NCBI GenBank assembly: GCA_009845505.1
Contig: VXZL01000518.1
Location: 1 to 7,925, forward strand
Source: Candidatus Poribacteria bacterium
GTDB taxonomy: Bacteria; Poribacteria; WGA-4E; WGA-3G
Length of the DNA stretch: 7,925 nt
Direction of reading: 5' to 3'
Part shown: positions 1 to 7,412 of the stretch, one piece after another
How positions within the stretch are numbered: position 1 is the stretch's first letter
Layout of the letters: each line of letters opens with the position of its first letter
Made by a program: the position numbers and the translations under genes
The notes under the pieces: generated by a model
Seen by the model: only the letters and a program-made list of their open reading frames with translations
Told to the model about the DNA's origin: nothing
Databases searched by the model: none

Positions 1-2
1 AA

Positions 3-3000
3 CCTATACGTACACAATTTCGGCTTGCGATCATACTGTCCCTTCTTTTTTTTCTATGTATAGGTAGCGCGACCGCACGGCTTACTCAAGTCACATCAGA
101 GAGCGGAATTACCGTTCAATTCACCTTGCCGGAACTAACTATCTCTGAGGTAGTTCGAGACAGGGTCCGCTATCAAGAGGTCCATTACGACGACAGCCGC
201 TTTACCAATGAACCCGGTAATCCCAAAGTTCCAGTCACACGGTTGATGTTAGGTATACCGGTGTCAGTTGAAATCGAAGCAATTGATATTTCTGCGGCTC
301 CAGCTGAGACACGTACCGGTATTCGTCTCGTGCCGGTCTCTATTTTCGATGTGCAGGAACGCAACTCACAACACGCAGCGGCACAACACTGGGTAGAAAG
401 CGGTAGTGCCTATCAATCGACTGGAAACGCTTCCTATCCGGGATTCCCACTTGCCCGCGTCGTCCGGGAAGGTTACATTCGCAGCCAACGCGTCATTGCG
501 GTGGCATTGTATCCTGTGCAGTATCTGCCGAGAACCCGTCAATTGCGCCTGTACTCACACCTTACGGTGAACATCCGTTTTTCCAGTAGCGGTCAGCAGT
601 CAGCGGTCAGCAGTCGGTCAAGAGGAATTAGTGGCAGTGAAGTGGGACACAATCGCCCCACATTGATAGCCGAATCAGAAGCCTTTGAACGTGCCTTGTC
701 CCATCAACTTCTCAATGCTGAGCAGGCGCGTAATTTCCGCGTGCCCCGTCCCGTGATGCCTGCAGCACCGGCACTCATTCCTGATGAGACTTCCGATAGT
801 GTCCGCTTTAAATTATTCGTCGAAGAAACCGGGGTCTATACTGTAACAGCAGAAGCCCTACAGCAGGATTGGGGGATAGAGCTCGTTGGCGCAGATCCAA
901 GGCAACTTCGACTCACGCACGAGAGTAGAAATATTCCTATCTACATTAGCGGCGCAGGCGACGGCCGTTTTGATCCAGAAGATGCCATCTTTTTCCTTGG
1001 ACATAAACCGAAAAACCGCTATAGTCGTTGGAATATCTATTGGCTCACGCTTGACAATAGGCGGCGCACCTCTGCGCGGGTCCCACAGGTTACTGTCAGC
1101 CCCACAGATCCAACAGCGACACAAGTCCCTACCTTCCGCTCTAAACTAACCTTTGAAGAGAATTATCTCACGAATAACCTTGAATTTGTATACACAAACA
1201 CCGTTTCTCCCGGTAATAAACATGGGTGGTTTGAAGCATTGGATTTCTGGTACTGGGATGGTATCAAAAATGGAAGCGATGTTGGCGAAATGCGCCTTGA
1301 GTTTCCGCTCTATGATGTTGCAAAAAGTTTCGACCCGCTGCACATTTCCGTCGATTTGCAAGGTGGCACACCGGTATCCCATGAAATCTTAGTCGCTATC
1401 AACGGGGTCCGAATAGAGTTTGCGAAATGGAAACAGCAGGACACGCTCACTGTCCAACGGACTTTACGGGCATGGGATACACTCAAAGATAATAGGAACG
1501 GCGAACAAAATGTCTTGTCCCTTGCCCGCGTTGACGATAACGTTGACGAAGACACAACCCGCTATCCGTATCATGTCTATCTCAACCGTTTTTCTGTTGA
1601 GTATACCCGCCTCTTCCGCGCTGTTGCTGATGAACTGTGGTTCACGTCCCCTACCCCAGATGAAACTTCACAGACGAAACCGGCAGGTGGGCGCAAACTT
1701 CAGTATGAAATTAAGGCGTTTGGCGACCCGGGTGTACATATTTTTGAGACAGATGGCAATGTGCTCACTGCTCGGATGCAAGGGGTTACGGTGGAGACGG
1801 ACATAGAAAACCCTAATTCCTATAACGCGCTTTTCCAGATGCTCGACACCCGGAATGCCGAGTTTGTTGCGGTTTCTGATACTGCGTTGCGGCAGCCAGA
1901 GCGTATTGAAATCATCGGACCTACGGATTTAGCCACTGCGAATCACGGTGCCGATTATTTGGTCGTGACACATTCAAAATTCCTATCTGCAGCGGAAAGA
2001 TTAGCAGCGTGGCGCGCAACGCCTGGCGGTGGCGGATATCGTACGAGGGTCGTTACAACGGATGAGATCTACAATACATTTGGCGGTGGCGCGGTCAGCC
2101 CTAAGGCAATCAAGGCGTTTCTGACCCACGCTTATCAATCTTGGGCACCACCAGCACTGTCTTACGTTGTCTTTTTTGGCGATGGAACGTTTGATTTTCG
2201 CGGTGTTGACACAGAAATTCACCTCGAACCCCCCGAACTCGATGGTTACATTCCAACACACTATATCCGAACGGATTCATTTGGTCGAACTGCCGCCGAT
2301 CACTGGTACGCGACGGTTTCAGGACACGATGAATTCACCGATTTCTACATCGGGAGGCTCAGCGTTGAAACTGTCAGCCAATCGGAGACTGTTGTTGATA
2401 AAATATTGGCTTATGAACAGAGTCCACCCAGTGGAGATTGGCGTAGGAAGATTATCTCTGTCGCTGACGATGAAGTTAGCAACTCTGGAGATTTTATCTT
2501 CAAGAAGAGTCTCAACGAAATTGCGAAAGACCACACCCGTTTAGGCTATGAGACCATTGAAGTCTTTCTCGAAGATGTCATCGACGAAGTTGAGGCGCGT
2601 CCAGCCGATTATGCAAACATCTTGCCCCGCTATGTCGCGAGAGAGAGGATTATCAAGGCACTCGGAGAAGGAGCGGTCTTGGCGCAATACGCTGGCCATG
2701 GTGGTAGGACTGTCTGGACGCACGAGTCAATATTTGACAACGCAGACGTTGAGGAGGTTGAGGAGACGGCAAAGATCCCTTTCATGTTGGTGCTCAGCTG
2801 CTATAATGGCTATTTTGATAAACCGGGTGAACCCAGCATGGCGGAGAAGTTATTGCGAAAAGAGAGAGGTGGTATTATCGGTATGCTGAGTGCCACACGT
2901 CTCACTTATGGCAGTGGAAATGATGCCCTCAATCGGATTATCTTTGACATGCTTTTTAAACGGAACATCCGACAACTCGGTCCCTTGAGTTTTGATTCAA

Positions 3001-6000
3001 AAGTCGAACTTCTGATGACAGAGGGGACAGGGCAGATTGATGTCATGATGGAGTATACACTTTTCGGAGACCCCGCTTTACAAATTGCTATCGCTGATGG
3101 CGAGATTCTGCCTAATATTGAGACGAAAACAGTTGCGCCGGGTGACACACTCAGAGTCGCTCCCGGATACGTTCAGACTGCCACCTACGACGCATTGGGG
3201 CGGGTCAAACGCTTTGCAAGAAATACCACTTTTAATGGCACACTTACCGTAAAGGCATTATTCCCTGGAAAAACAGTCATCGCACAAGGCATCTCAGGTC
3301 CCGTTAATTACTATACCGGCGATGTAATTGTGACGAAAACCCTGAGCGTTAGCAACGGTGCCTATCCTGCGGTAACTTTCACTGTTCCACAAAACATTGC
3401 CAGCGGTGATGCGCACGTTGAGTACTACGCACAGAGTCCCACAACAATCGCTGTCGGTGGTGATGGATTTACTGTTAATATTCCAAAAATTCTTGATGTT
3501 CAGACGGAATTAGTCGGTGAGGACAAATTCCGTATCTCTGTTCAGGTTTCTGATGAAAAGGAAGCACTGACTTCAGTACTCTTGAGTTGGCGGAACCCCA
3601 TAAGCCGACAGTGGGAGTATGTGACGCTTACGCCAGCACCAACACCTTTGTCAGCAGAGGGATGGTGGACAGTTCCCGAACCCCTTGATGCCCCAATAGA
3701 TGGTTCCGTTATCCGATACGATATTCAAGTCACAGACGCAGATGGTAATACGGTTGAAAGTCAGGCGTTACGATATTATCCCTATGTCCATCCGAATCTT
3801 GCTGTTGTAGAGGTCGCCAGAACCGCTGTTATTCGGTACGGCTACAACACTGAAGCGCAGCAGTGGTCCCTCTCAGCAGACGTTCAGGTAGAGGGGGATG
3901 AGATACAAACGCCTGTTGAAGTCGCCTTCTTTTACGGCAATCCCGATGTTGACGACGATACGATTATTGATGATAGTGCCAATCTCCTTGGAACTGCTCG
4001 AATTCAACCCGGGGATTGGATACAACGTTCGCCGTTAGCGAATTCCGAAAATCCGCGTGGGGAAAAAGACGTTTATGAACCCGATCCGTTGAATACACTG
4101 CCAATCGCAACCGCCGCCCTTCCACTAACGGCGAACTTTCCATTTGCCGGTGGACAACACGAAAACGTTGATAGGCGCGGGCTACCTCTCGGTACACACG
4201 ATATATTTGTTTATGTGGACCCAAACTTTGGTGAAACAGATCAATCCGGTAAGGTTCTCGAAAACGAGGAGGACGACAATATTGCCTATCGACAAATCTC
4301 TGTTGACATGGGTGTGATAGGCGGAACCTCTTCAAATCAGATTGCCAGTTTGGATCGGAACTGCGTTGTTACTGCACCACCGGGTGTACTTCAAAATCCA
4401 ACTGTGCTTAGGGTTGCTACGCTACCAGCAGGCAGTGGTCAGCAGTCAGCAAGACAACAGACTTCGCTGACCGATGATCGCTATTCTGTCAAGCCTGTCC
4501 CACTACCTGGGAACGCTTACGGTTATGAATTGGCTATCGGAAGTCAGCAGTCAGTCGTAAACGTTTTTAATTCCGCAGGTGAGTTACCAACAGCTGACAG
4601 CCAACAGCCGACAGCCATTTCTCTGACTTCTCCAATAGCGATTGACTTCAGTTTCGGTCTTGGCGCACTCGGTACACAGCTCGCTGAAGAATTGTTAGGA
4701 AGCGCGGAGGAGGTTACTGACGTATCGGATACAGCCGCCACAATTAGCACTGCAGTGGAGGCCCGCGCACGCGAGATAGGTGTTTATCAGTGGAGTTCAA
4801 CGCTCAGCAACTGGATCCGGCTTCCCTCTCAATTATTGACTGGCACTGCGGGAACGTTGCAGCGGCGGATACAGACTACCGACATCAGTGCAAAAAATAT
4901 GGGCGAAGGTGAACTCCGGGACATTCGCATCCATCCAGATGGCGCGCCAACTGGAAAATACGTTCTCCTTTTCACAGGTCCTCAAACCTATCGACTACTC
5001 CGCGCCCCATTCACAGAAGGAGCGCAGACGCTTGAAGAATTAGAAGTTGTTGCACCGAGAGAACAACTTGCAGGCTTTAGTACAGACTTCCCCAATTTTA
5101 GACATGGATTTGATGTTAATGTTGAAATTGATCCCGAAGAACCTTTCAGGTTCGGCGATGTTTGGACATTTAACATCACTGCTCTTGAACAACCCTTTGA
5201 TACTGACCCGGACACATCTCCACAACAAGAGCTGCGTTGGTATGCATCGGGATTCGGAGATGTGAACCGAGGCACCGGAATTGTTAGTTCCATTGAACTC
5301 CCACCGGATACTGCTATGCCAGAGGATCGGTGGATTATCCTTTTCCTCACTGACACAGAATTTCAAATTGAGGGAGAGAAAACGGGTATCCTACGGTCTC
5401 AATCCGGTGAAAATGCCCCACGCCGCGGGACAGTCGGGCAGCCGTTTTTCTACGCGCCTTACGGTTTACATTTCCAGATTACACAAAGCACGCGTTCTTT
5501 CAAACCGGGGGACAGGTTTCGGTTTGAAACCCGACCTGTAGGGACCATTAGAGCCACAACGGATCGGCTCGGAAGTGTCACACTTTTATACACCGATGAT
5601 GCTGTACCACCGGACATACAGTTGACGATTGGGAATCAGCAACATTTTGTCCCAGGAGATGCGACGGACGCTGAACCTCTCATCGGAGCGACCCTAACGG
5701 ATCCAAGTGGCATCGACTATCTCACCCGTTCATTTTTGTTGGAGCTTGGCAGCGGGCTCTCGTATGAACCGATCAATCCCGAAGCCTATCAGTTAACCTA
5801 CCATCCCGGCTCGAATCAGCTTGTTTTAACATATCTGTCTCCTGAACTCGAACCGCGGGAGTATGAGATTCGACTCACAGCCAGCGATGTACACGGAAAC
5901 ACTGACACAGAGAGCATTACATTCCGAGTTCACGATACTTTGCAGTTGCTATCGTTTCTGAACTATCCGAATCCGTTCCCGCGTAAAACGACGCTTACCT

Positions 6001-6233
6001 GCGAACTAACAGCACCTGCTGACTCGTTTGTTGTGAAAATCTACACACTGAGCGGACGACTTATCCGTGAACTTTCGATACCGGCGACCCCTGGGTTCCT
6101 TATGGTGGAGTGGGATGGTAGGGATGCTGATGGTATTGAGGTAGCGAACGGCGTTTACTACGCAAAACTCCAAATTAAGCGAGAGGGTGAAAAAGACATC
6201 ACCGAAATACTTAAAATGATGAAACTTCGTTGA
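3..6233 (+). CDS. PorU-like C25 (gingipain-family) cysteine peptidase, 5' end outside window
   Basis: A very large exported cysteine peptidase, probably the T9SS surface sortase or a close relative. The frame is open from position 3 with no in-frame ATG before the body of the protein, and it encodes a signal peptide at codons 1-25 (Arg-rich start, hydrophobic core, SATA before the cut), so the start codon lies just upstream; a TTG at 126 would lose this. Counting from position 3 (2076 aa visible): gingipain-type propeptide at about 30-195; PorU-like N-terminal beta domain at about 265-640; C25 domain at about 650-1025 with His899 (YAGHGG) and Cys933 (LSCYNG), spaced 34 residues apart as in gingipains; CARDB-like domain at about 1265-1437 ending ENEEDDN; several beta-sandwich regions; a PorU-like Ig domain from about 1871 (ending ITFRV); and a FlgD-like/type A sorting domain from about 1987 with NYPNPF. 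PorU of Bacteroidetes is roughly 1100-1300 aa, so this is much longer. The next gene is PorV-like, 25 bp away. A secreted C25 protease that is not the sortase is the alternative. Confidence 0.9.
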   Translation, partial: PIRTQFRLAIILSLLFFLCIGSATARLTQVTSESGITVQFTLPELTISEVVRDRVRYQEVHYDDSRFTNEPGNPKVPVTRLMLGIPVSVEIEAIDISAAPAETRTGIRLVPVSIFDVQERNSQHAAAQHWVESGSAYQSTGNASYPGFPLARVVREGYIRSQRVIAVALYPVQYLPRTRQLRLYSHLTVNIRFSSSGQQSAVSSRSRGISGSEVGHNRPTLIAESEAFERALSHQLLNAEQARNFRVPRPVMPAAPALIPDETSDSVRFKLFVEETGVYTVTAEALQQDWGIELVGADPRQLRLTHESRNIPIYISGAGDGRFDPEDAIFFLGHKPKNRYSRWNIYWLTLDNRRRTSARVPQVTVSPTDPTATQVPTFRSKLTFEENYLTNNLEFVYTNTVSPGNKHGWFEALDFWYWDGIKNGSDVGEMRLEFPLYDVAKSFDPLHISVDLQGGTPVSHEILVAINGVRIEFAKWKQQDTLTVQRTLRAWDTLKDNRNGEQNVLSLARVDDNVDEDTTRYPYHVYLNRFSVEYTRLFRAVADELWFTSPTPDETSQTKPAGGRKLQYEIKAFGDPGVHIFETDGNVLTARMQGVTVETDIENPNSYNALFQMLDTRNAEFVAVSDTALRQPERIEIIGPTDLATANHGADYLVVTHSKFLSAAERLAAWRATPGGGGYRTRVVTTDEIYNTFGGGAVSPKAIKAFLTHAYQSWAPPALSYVVFFGDGTFDFRGVDTEIHLEPPELDGYIPTHYIRTDSFGRTAADHWYATVSGHDEFTDFYIGRLSVETVSQSETVVDKILAYEQSPPSGDWRRKIISVADDEVSNSGDFIFKKSLNEIAKDHTRLGYETIEVFLEDVIDEVEARPADYANILPRYVARERIIKALGEGAVLAQYAGHGGRTVWTHESIFDNADVEEVEETAKIPFMLVLSCYNGYFDKPGEPSMAEKLLRKERGGIIGMLSATRLTYGSGNDALNRIIFDMLFKRNIRQLGPLSFDSKVELLMTEGTGQIDVMMEYTLFGDPALQIAIADGEILPNIETKTVAPGDTLRVAPGYVQTATYDALGRVKRFARNTTFNGTLTVKALFPGKTVIAQGISGPVNYYTGDVIVTKTLSVSNGAYPAVTFTVPQNIASGDAHVEYYAQSPTTIAVGGDGFTVNIPKILDVQTELVGEDKFRISVQVSDEKEALTSVLLSWRNPISRQWEYVTLTPAPTPLSAEGWWTVPEPLDAPIDGSVIRYDIQVTDADGNTVESQALRYYPYVHPNLAVVEVARTAVIRYGYNTEAQQWSLSADVQVEGDEIQTPVEVAFFYGNPDVDDDTIIDDSANLLGTARIQPGDWIQRSPLANSENPRGEKDVYEPDPLNTLPIATAALPLTANFPFAGGQHENVDRRGLPLGTHDIFVYVDPNFGETDQSGKVLENEEDDNIAYRQISVDMGVIGGTSSNQIASLDRNCVVTAPPGVLQNPTVLRVATLPAGSGQQSARQQTSLTDDRYSVKPVPLPGNAYGYELAIGSQQSVVNVFNSAGELPTADSQQPTAISLTSPIAIDFSFGLGALGTQLAEELLGSAEEVTDVSDTAATISTAVEARAREIGVYQWSSTLSNWIRLPSQLLTGTAGTLQRRIQTTDISAKNMGEGELRDIRIHPDGAPTGKYVLLFTGPQTYRLLRAPFTEGAQTLEELEVVAPREQLAGFSTDFPNFRHGFDVNVEIDPEEPFRFGDVWTFNITALEQPFDTDPDTSPQQELRWYASGFGDVNRGTGIVSSIELPPDTAMPEDRWIILFLTDTEFQIEGEKTGILRSQSGENAPRRGTVGQPFFYAPYGLHFQITQSTRSFKPGDRFRFETRPVGTIRATTDRLGSVTLLYTDDAVPPDIQLTIGNQQHFVPGDATDAEPLIGATLTDPSGIDYLTRSFLLELGSGLSYEPINPEAYQLTYHPGSNQLVLTYLSPELEPREYEIRLTASDVHGNTDTESITFRVHDTLQLLSFLNYPNPFPRKTTLTCELTAPADSFVVKIYTLSGRLIRELSIPATPGFLMVEWDGRDADGIEVANGVYYAKLQIKREGEKDITEILKMMKLR
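591..618 (+). repeat. In-frame heptanucleotide repeat, RGTCAGC x4
   Basis: Four consecutive 7-bp units: GGTCAGC, AGTCAGC, GGTCAGC and a degenerate AGTCGGT. They encode a Ser/Gln-rich stretch (GQQSAVSSRS) between the propeptide-like region and the next beta domain of the C25 peptidase, probably a flexible linker. The same unit recurs near 4437 and 4542, and in complement near 4593. Confidence 0.7.
4437..4472 (+). repeat. Heptanucleotide repeat copy 2 with inverted unit
   Basis: GGTCAGC and AGTCAGC lie in tandem at 4437-4450. The exact complement of the first unit, GCTGACC, lies at 4466-4472, giving a possible 7-bp stem with a 22-nt loop. The tandem part is read in the same frame as the copy at 591 and again gives GQQSA. 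It lies in a loop-like stretch after the CARDB-like domain of the C25 peptidase. Confidence 0.6.
4542..4555 (+). repeat. Heptanucleotide repeat copy 3
   Basis: Two units, AGTCAGC and AGTCAGT, are in the same reading phase as the copies at 591 and 4437 and encode SQQSV. They are short, and meaningful mainly because three further copies of the motif occur in the same gene. Confidence 0.5.
4593..4613 (-). repeat. Heptanucleotide repeat copy 4, inverted orientation
   Basis: Three 7-bp units, GCTGACA, GCCAACA and GCCGACA, are degenerate forms of the complement of RGTCAGC. They encode ADSQQPTA within the same beta-rich region of the C25 peptidase, about 40 bp after copy 3 and in the opposite orientation to copies 2 and 3. 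Confidence 0.5.
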
Positions 6234-6258
6234 GAATAGTTGTCAGTTAAGAGTCTAT

Positions 6259-7278
6259 ATGAAACATTGTAAGAAAAGTATCTTCTACTATATTACGTCT
6301 GTAATTATGTTCTGCATCGGACTTGCATCCGCGGACGCGAAATACACGGCTGATTTCTTGACGCTGGGTGTCGGTGCCCGCGTGCTTGGAATGGGGGGTG
6401 CAGGCACTGCGTTGAGTGCTGACGCTTACGCCCCGTACTGGAATTCCGCTGCATTGGGACAACTTACCCGATACGAGGTCAGTTTTATGCATTCCACACT
6501 CAACGGGGAAGATGCCTACGATTTCGTCAGTTACATACACCCTCTTAAAGACCGAGGCGCAATCGGTGTAAGCTGGCTGCGTGTCGGTGTTGACGACATT
6601 CTGATCACTGGTTTGCCAGTTGCCAGCCGTCCTATCGGAGCGACGAACCGACCTGAAGTTATAGGCACTTTCAACAATACGGATAACGCTTTCCTCTTTG
6701 CCTCGGGATGGCGACTTCCGTCTCTCTACGGTATGAATCTTCGGGTCGGCGGCACGCTCAAACTGCTCTACATGAGCGGCTATCGGAGCACGAACGCCAT
6801 TGGTGGTGGTGCGGACATCGGTTTCATTGCGACGACAAACCCAGAAAAGCCGCATCAACTGACGCTTGGTCTACAAGCGAGCGATGCCTTTCAGACGAAG
6901 CTTTATTGGAACACACCGCCGCCGTCAGCAGATCAGACCTCCCATACTGAAACGATACCGCCCCATCTCAAAATTGGCATTGCAACAACACATAGGCTTA
7001 GCGTTTTCCGAAGTGTGCTGATTCTTGCCTTAGATACCTACATCAAAGACGGTGTTGAACTGCACGCAGGTGCGGAATGGACGCTTTTCGACCTGCTCGC
7101 CTTACGGATTGGACTTGCGGAACGGAACGGAAGTCTTGAGAGTGTCCGCCAATTAACAGCGGGTGCAGGATTGAACCTCCGATTCGTCACAGGTGCTGGG
7201 GCGGGATTGGACTATGCGTTTGCAAACCACCCCGCATTAGGGGGCAGCCATCGTATGTCTCTCAGGATACGGTTTTAG
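6259..7278 (+). CDS. PorV/UPF0164-family outer-membrane beta-barrel protein
   Basis: Probable T9SS outer-membrane shuttle/scaffold protein. In characterised systems PorV receives proteins carrying a C-terminal sorting domain from the secretion pore and brings them to the sortase PorU. The 339-aa product has a signal peptide at residues 1 to about 25 or 27 (KK near the start, hydrophobic core, then LASA or SADA). The hallmark N-terminal block of the family follows at residues 36-67: LGVGARVLGMGGAGTAL, then PYWNSAALG. The rest is alternating beta-strand sequence rich in Gly and aromatics, ending in LRIRF with a terminal Phe, typical of barrel proteins assembled by BamA. The ATG at 6259 is chosen because it begins the signal peptide; the ribosome site is weak (AAGAG at 6249-6253, 5 nt away). 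It starts 25 bp after the C25 peptidase gene, implying one transcript and shared function. The family also includes PorQ-like members, so exact PorV identity is inferred from context. Confidence 0.88.
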   Translation: MKHCKKSIFYYITSVIMFCIGLASADAKYTADFLTLGVGARVLGMGGAGTALSADAYAPYWNSAALGQLTRYEVSFMHSTLNGEDAYDFVSYIHPLKDRGAIGVSWLRVGVDDILITGLPVASRPIGATNRPEVIGTFNNTDNAFLFASGWRLPSLYGMNLRVGGTLKLLYMSGYRSTNAIGGGADIGFIATTNPEKPHQLTLGLQASDAFQTKLYWNTPPPSADQTSHTETIPPHLKIGIATTHRLSVFRSVLILALDTYIKDGVELHAGAEWTLFDLLALRIGLAERNGSLESVRQLTAGAGLNLRFVTGAGAGLDYAFANHPALGGSHRMSLRIRF

Positions 7279-7289
7279 GTGGGGCTTTT

Positions 7290-7330
7290 GATTGTCTGAA
7301 GCAGGATTTAGATTGCTGGATTATTTTATA
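7290..7330 (+). repeat. Degenerate dispersed intergenic repeat (possible)
   Basis: The stretch after the PorV-like stop reads GATTGTCTGAAGCAGGATTT followed by GATTGCTGGATT. It resembles the TCTGAATCAGGATTT-type intergenic repeats that I recall from several bacterial phyla, here decayed. Part of it, GATTG..TGGATT, echoes itself internally. I cannot confirm copy number from one window. Confidence 0.35.
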
Positions 7331-7347
7331 CAGAACGCTCTTTTGTA

Positions 7348-7368
7348 GCATAGGCTGTTAGCCTGTGC
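7348..7368. repeat. Palindromic element with 9-bp stem (REP-like)
   Basis: The arms GCATAGGCT (7348-7356) and AGCCTGTGC (7360-7368) pair over 9 bp with one G-U wobble around a 3-nt GTT loop. There is no T-tract on either side in either direction, so it is not a standard intrinsic terminator, although it could mark or protect the 3' end of the porV-like transcript. It looks like a REP-type palindrome in an intergenic spacer. Confidence 0.6.
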
Positions 7369-7382
7369 CCCCAACGGCTTCA

Positions 7383-7403
7383 CTTTTCGTATATTGTGAA
7401 AAG
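7383..7403 (+). promoter_or_regulatory. Hairpin overlapping the ribosome binding site of the nuclease gene
   Basis: CTTTTC at 7383-7388 pairs perfectly with GAAAAG at 7398-7403. The stem can be extended inward by two wobble pairs and one A-T around a TAT loop (7392-7394). Its 3' arm covers the first bases of the Shine-Dalgarno sequence at 7401-7406. This could lower translation initiation, but the stem is A-U rich and may be marginal. Confidence 0.35.
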
Positions 7404-7406
7404 GGA
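7401..7406 (+). promoter_or_regulatory. Ribosome binding site for the YHYH-nuclease gene
   Basis: AAGGGA lies 6 nt before the ATG at 7413. It is the best Shine-Dalgarno match in the window and supports that start, which begins a clear signal peptide. Confidence 0.65.
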
Positions 7407-7412
7407 AAAGTT

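Noticed and set aside
3964..5366. Several minus-strand open frames (3964-4335, 4988-5356, 5040-5366) opposite the C25 gene
   Set aside because: They overlap one another and a continuous coding frame with clear beta-domain sequence on the + strand; no signal, motif or ribosome site supports them.
126..6233. TTG at 126 as start of the C25 peptidase
   Set aside because: The same frame is open back to position 3 and supplies a signal peptide; the TTG lies within the propeptide region with no good ribosome site.
6231..6233. Genome-wide reassignment of TGA to an amino acid as explanation of the TGA at 7503
   Set aside because: The C25 gene uses TGA as its natural stop directly after a conserved sorting-domain tail, and TGG encodes Trp throughout both T9SS-like genes.
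6247..6858. 203-codon open frame on the minus strand opposite the PorV-like gene
   Set aside because: It lies wholly within a well-supported gene, has an Arg-rich composition typical of antisense frames, and shows no recognisable domain.
7325..7330. TTTATA as a -10 promoter box for the nuclease gene
   Set aside because: No acceptable -35 box lies at a 16-18 bp distance; the spacer is AT-rich, so such hexamers are expected by chance.
7348..7368. Rho-independent terminator for the porU-porV-like pair
   Set aside because: The palindrome lacks a following T-tract on either strand.
7279..7412. Small RNA or CRISPR in the spacer
   Set aside because: Only a degenerate repeat-like stretch and two short hairpins are visible; there are no regularly spaced repeats and no recognisable RNA fold.
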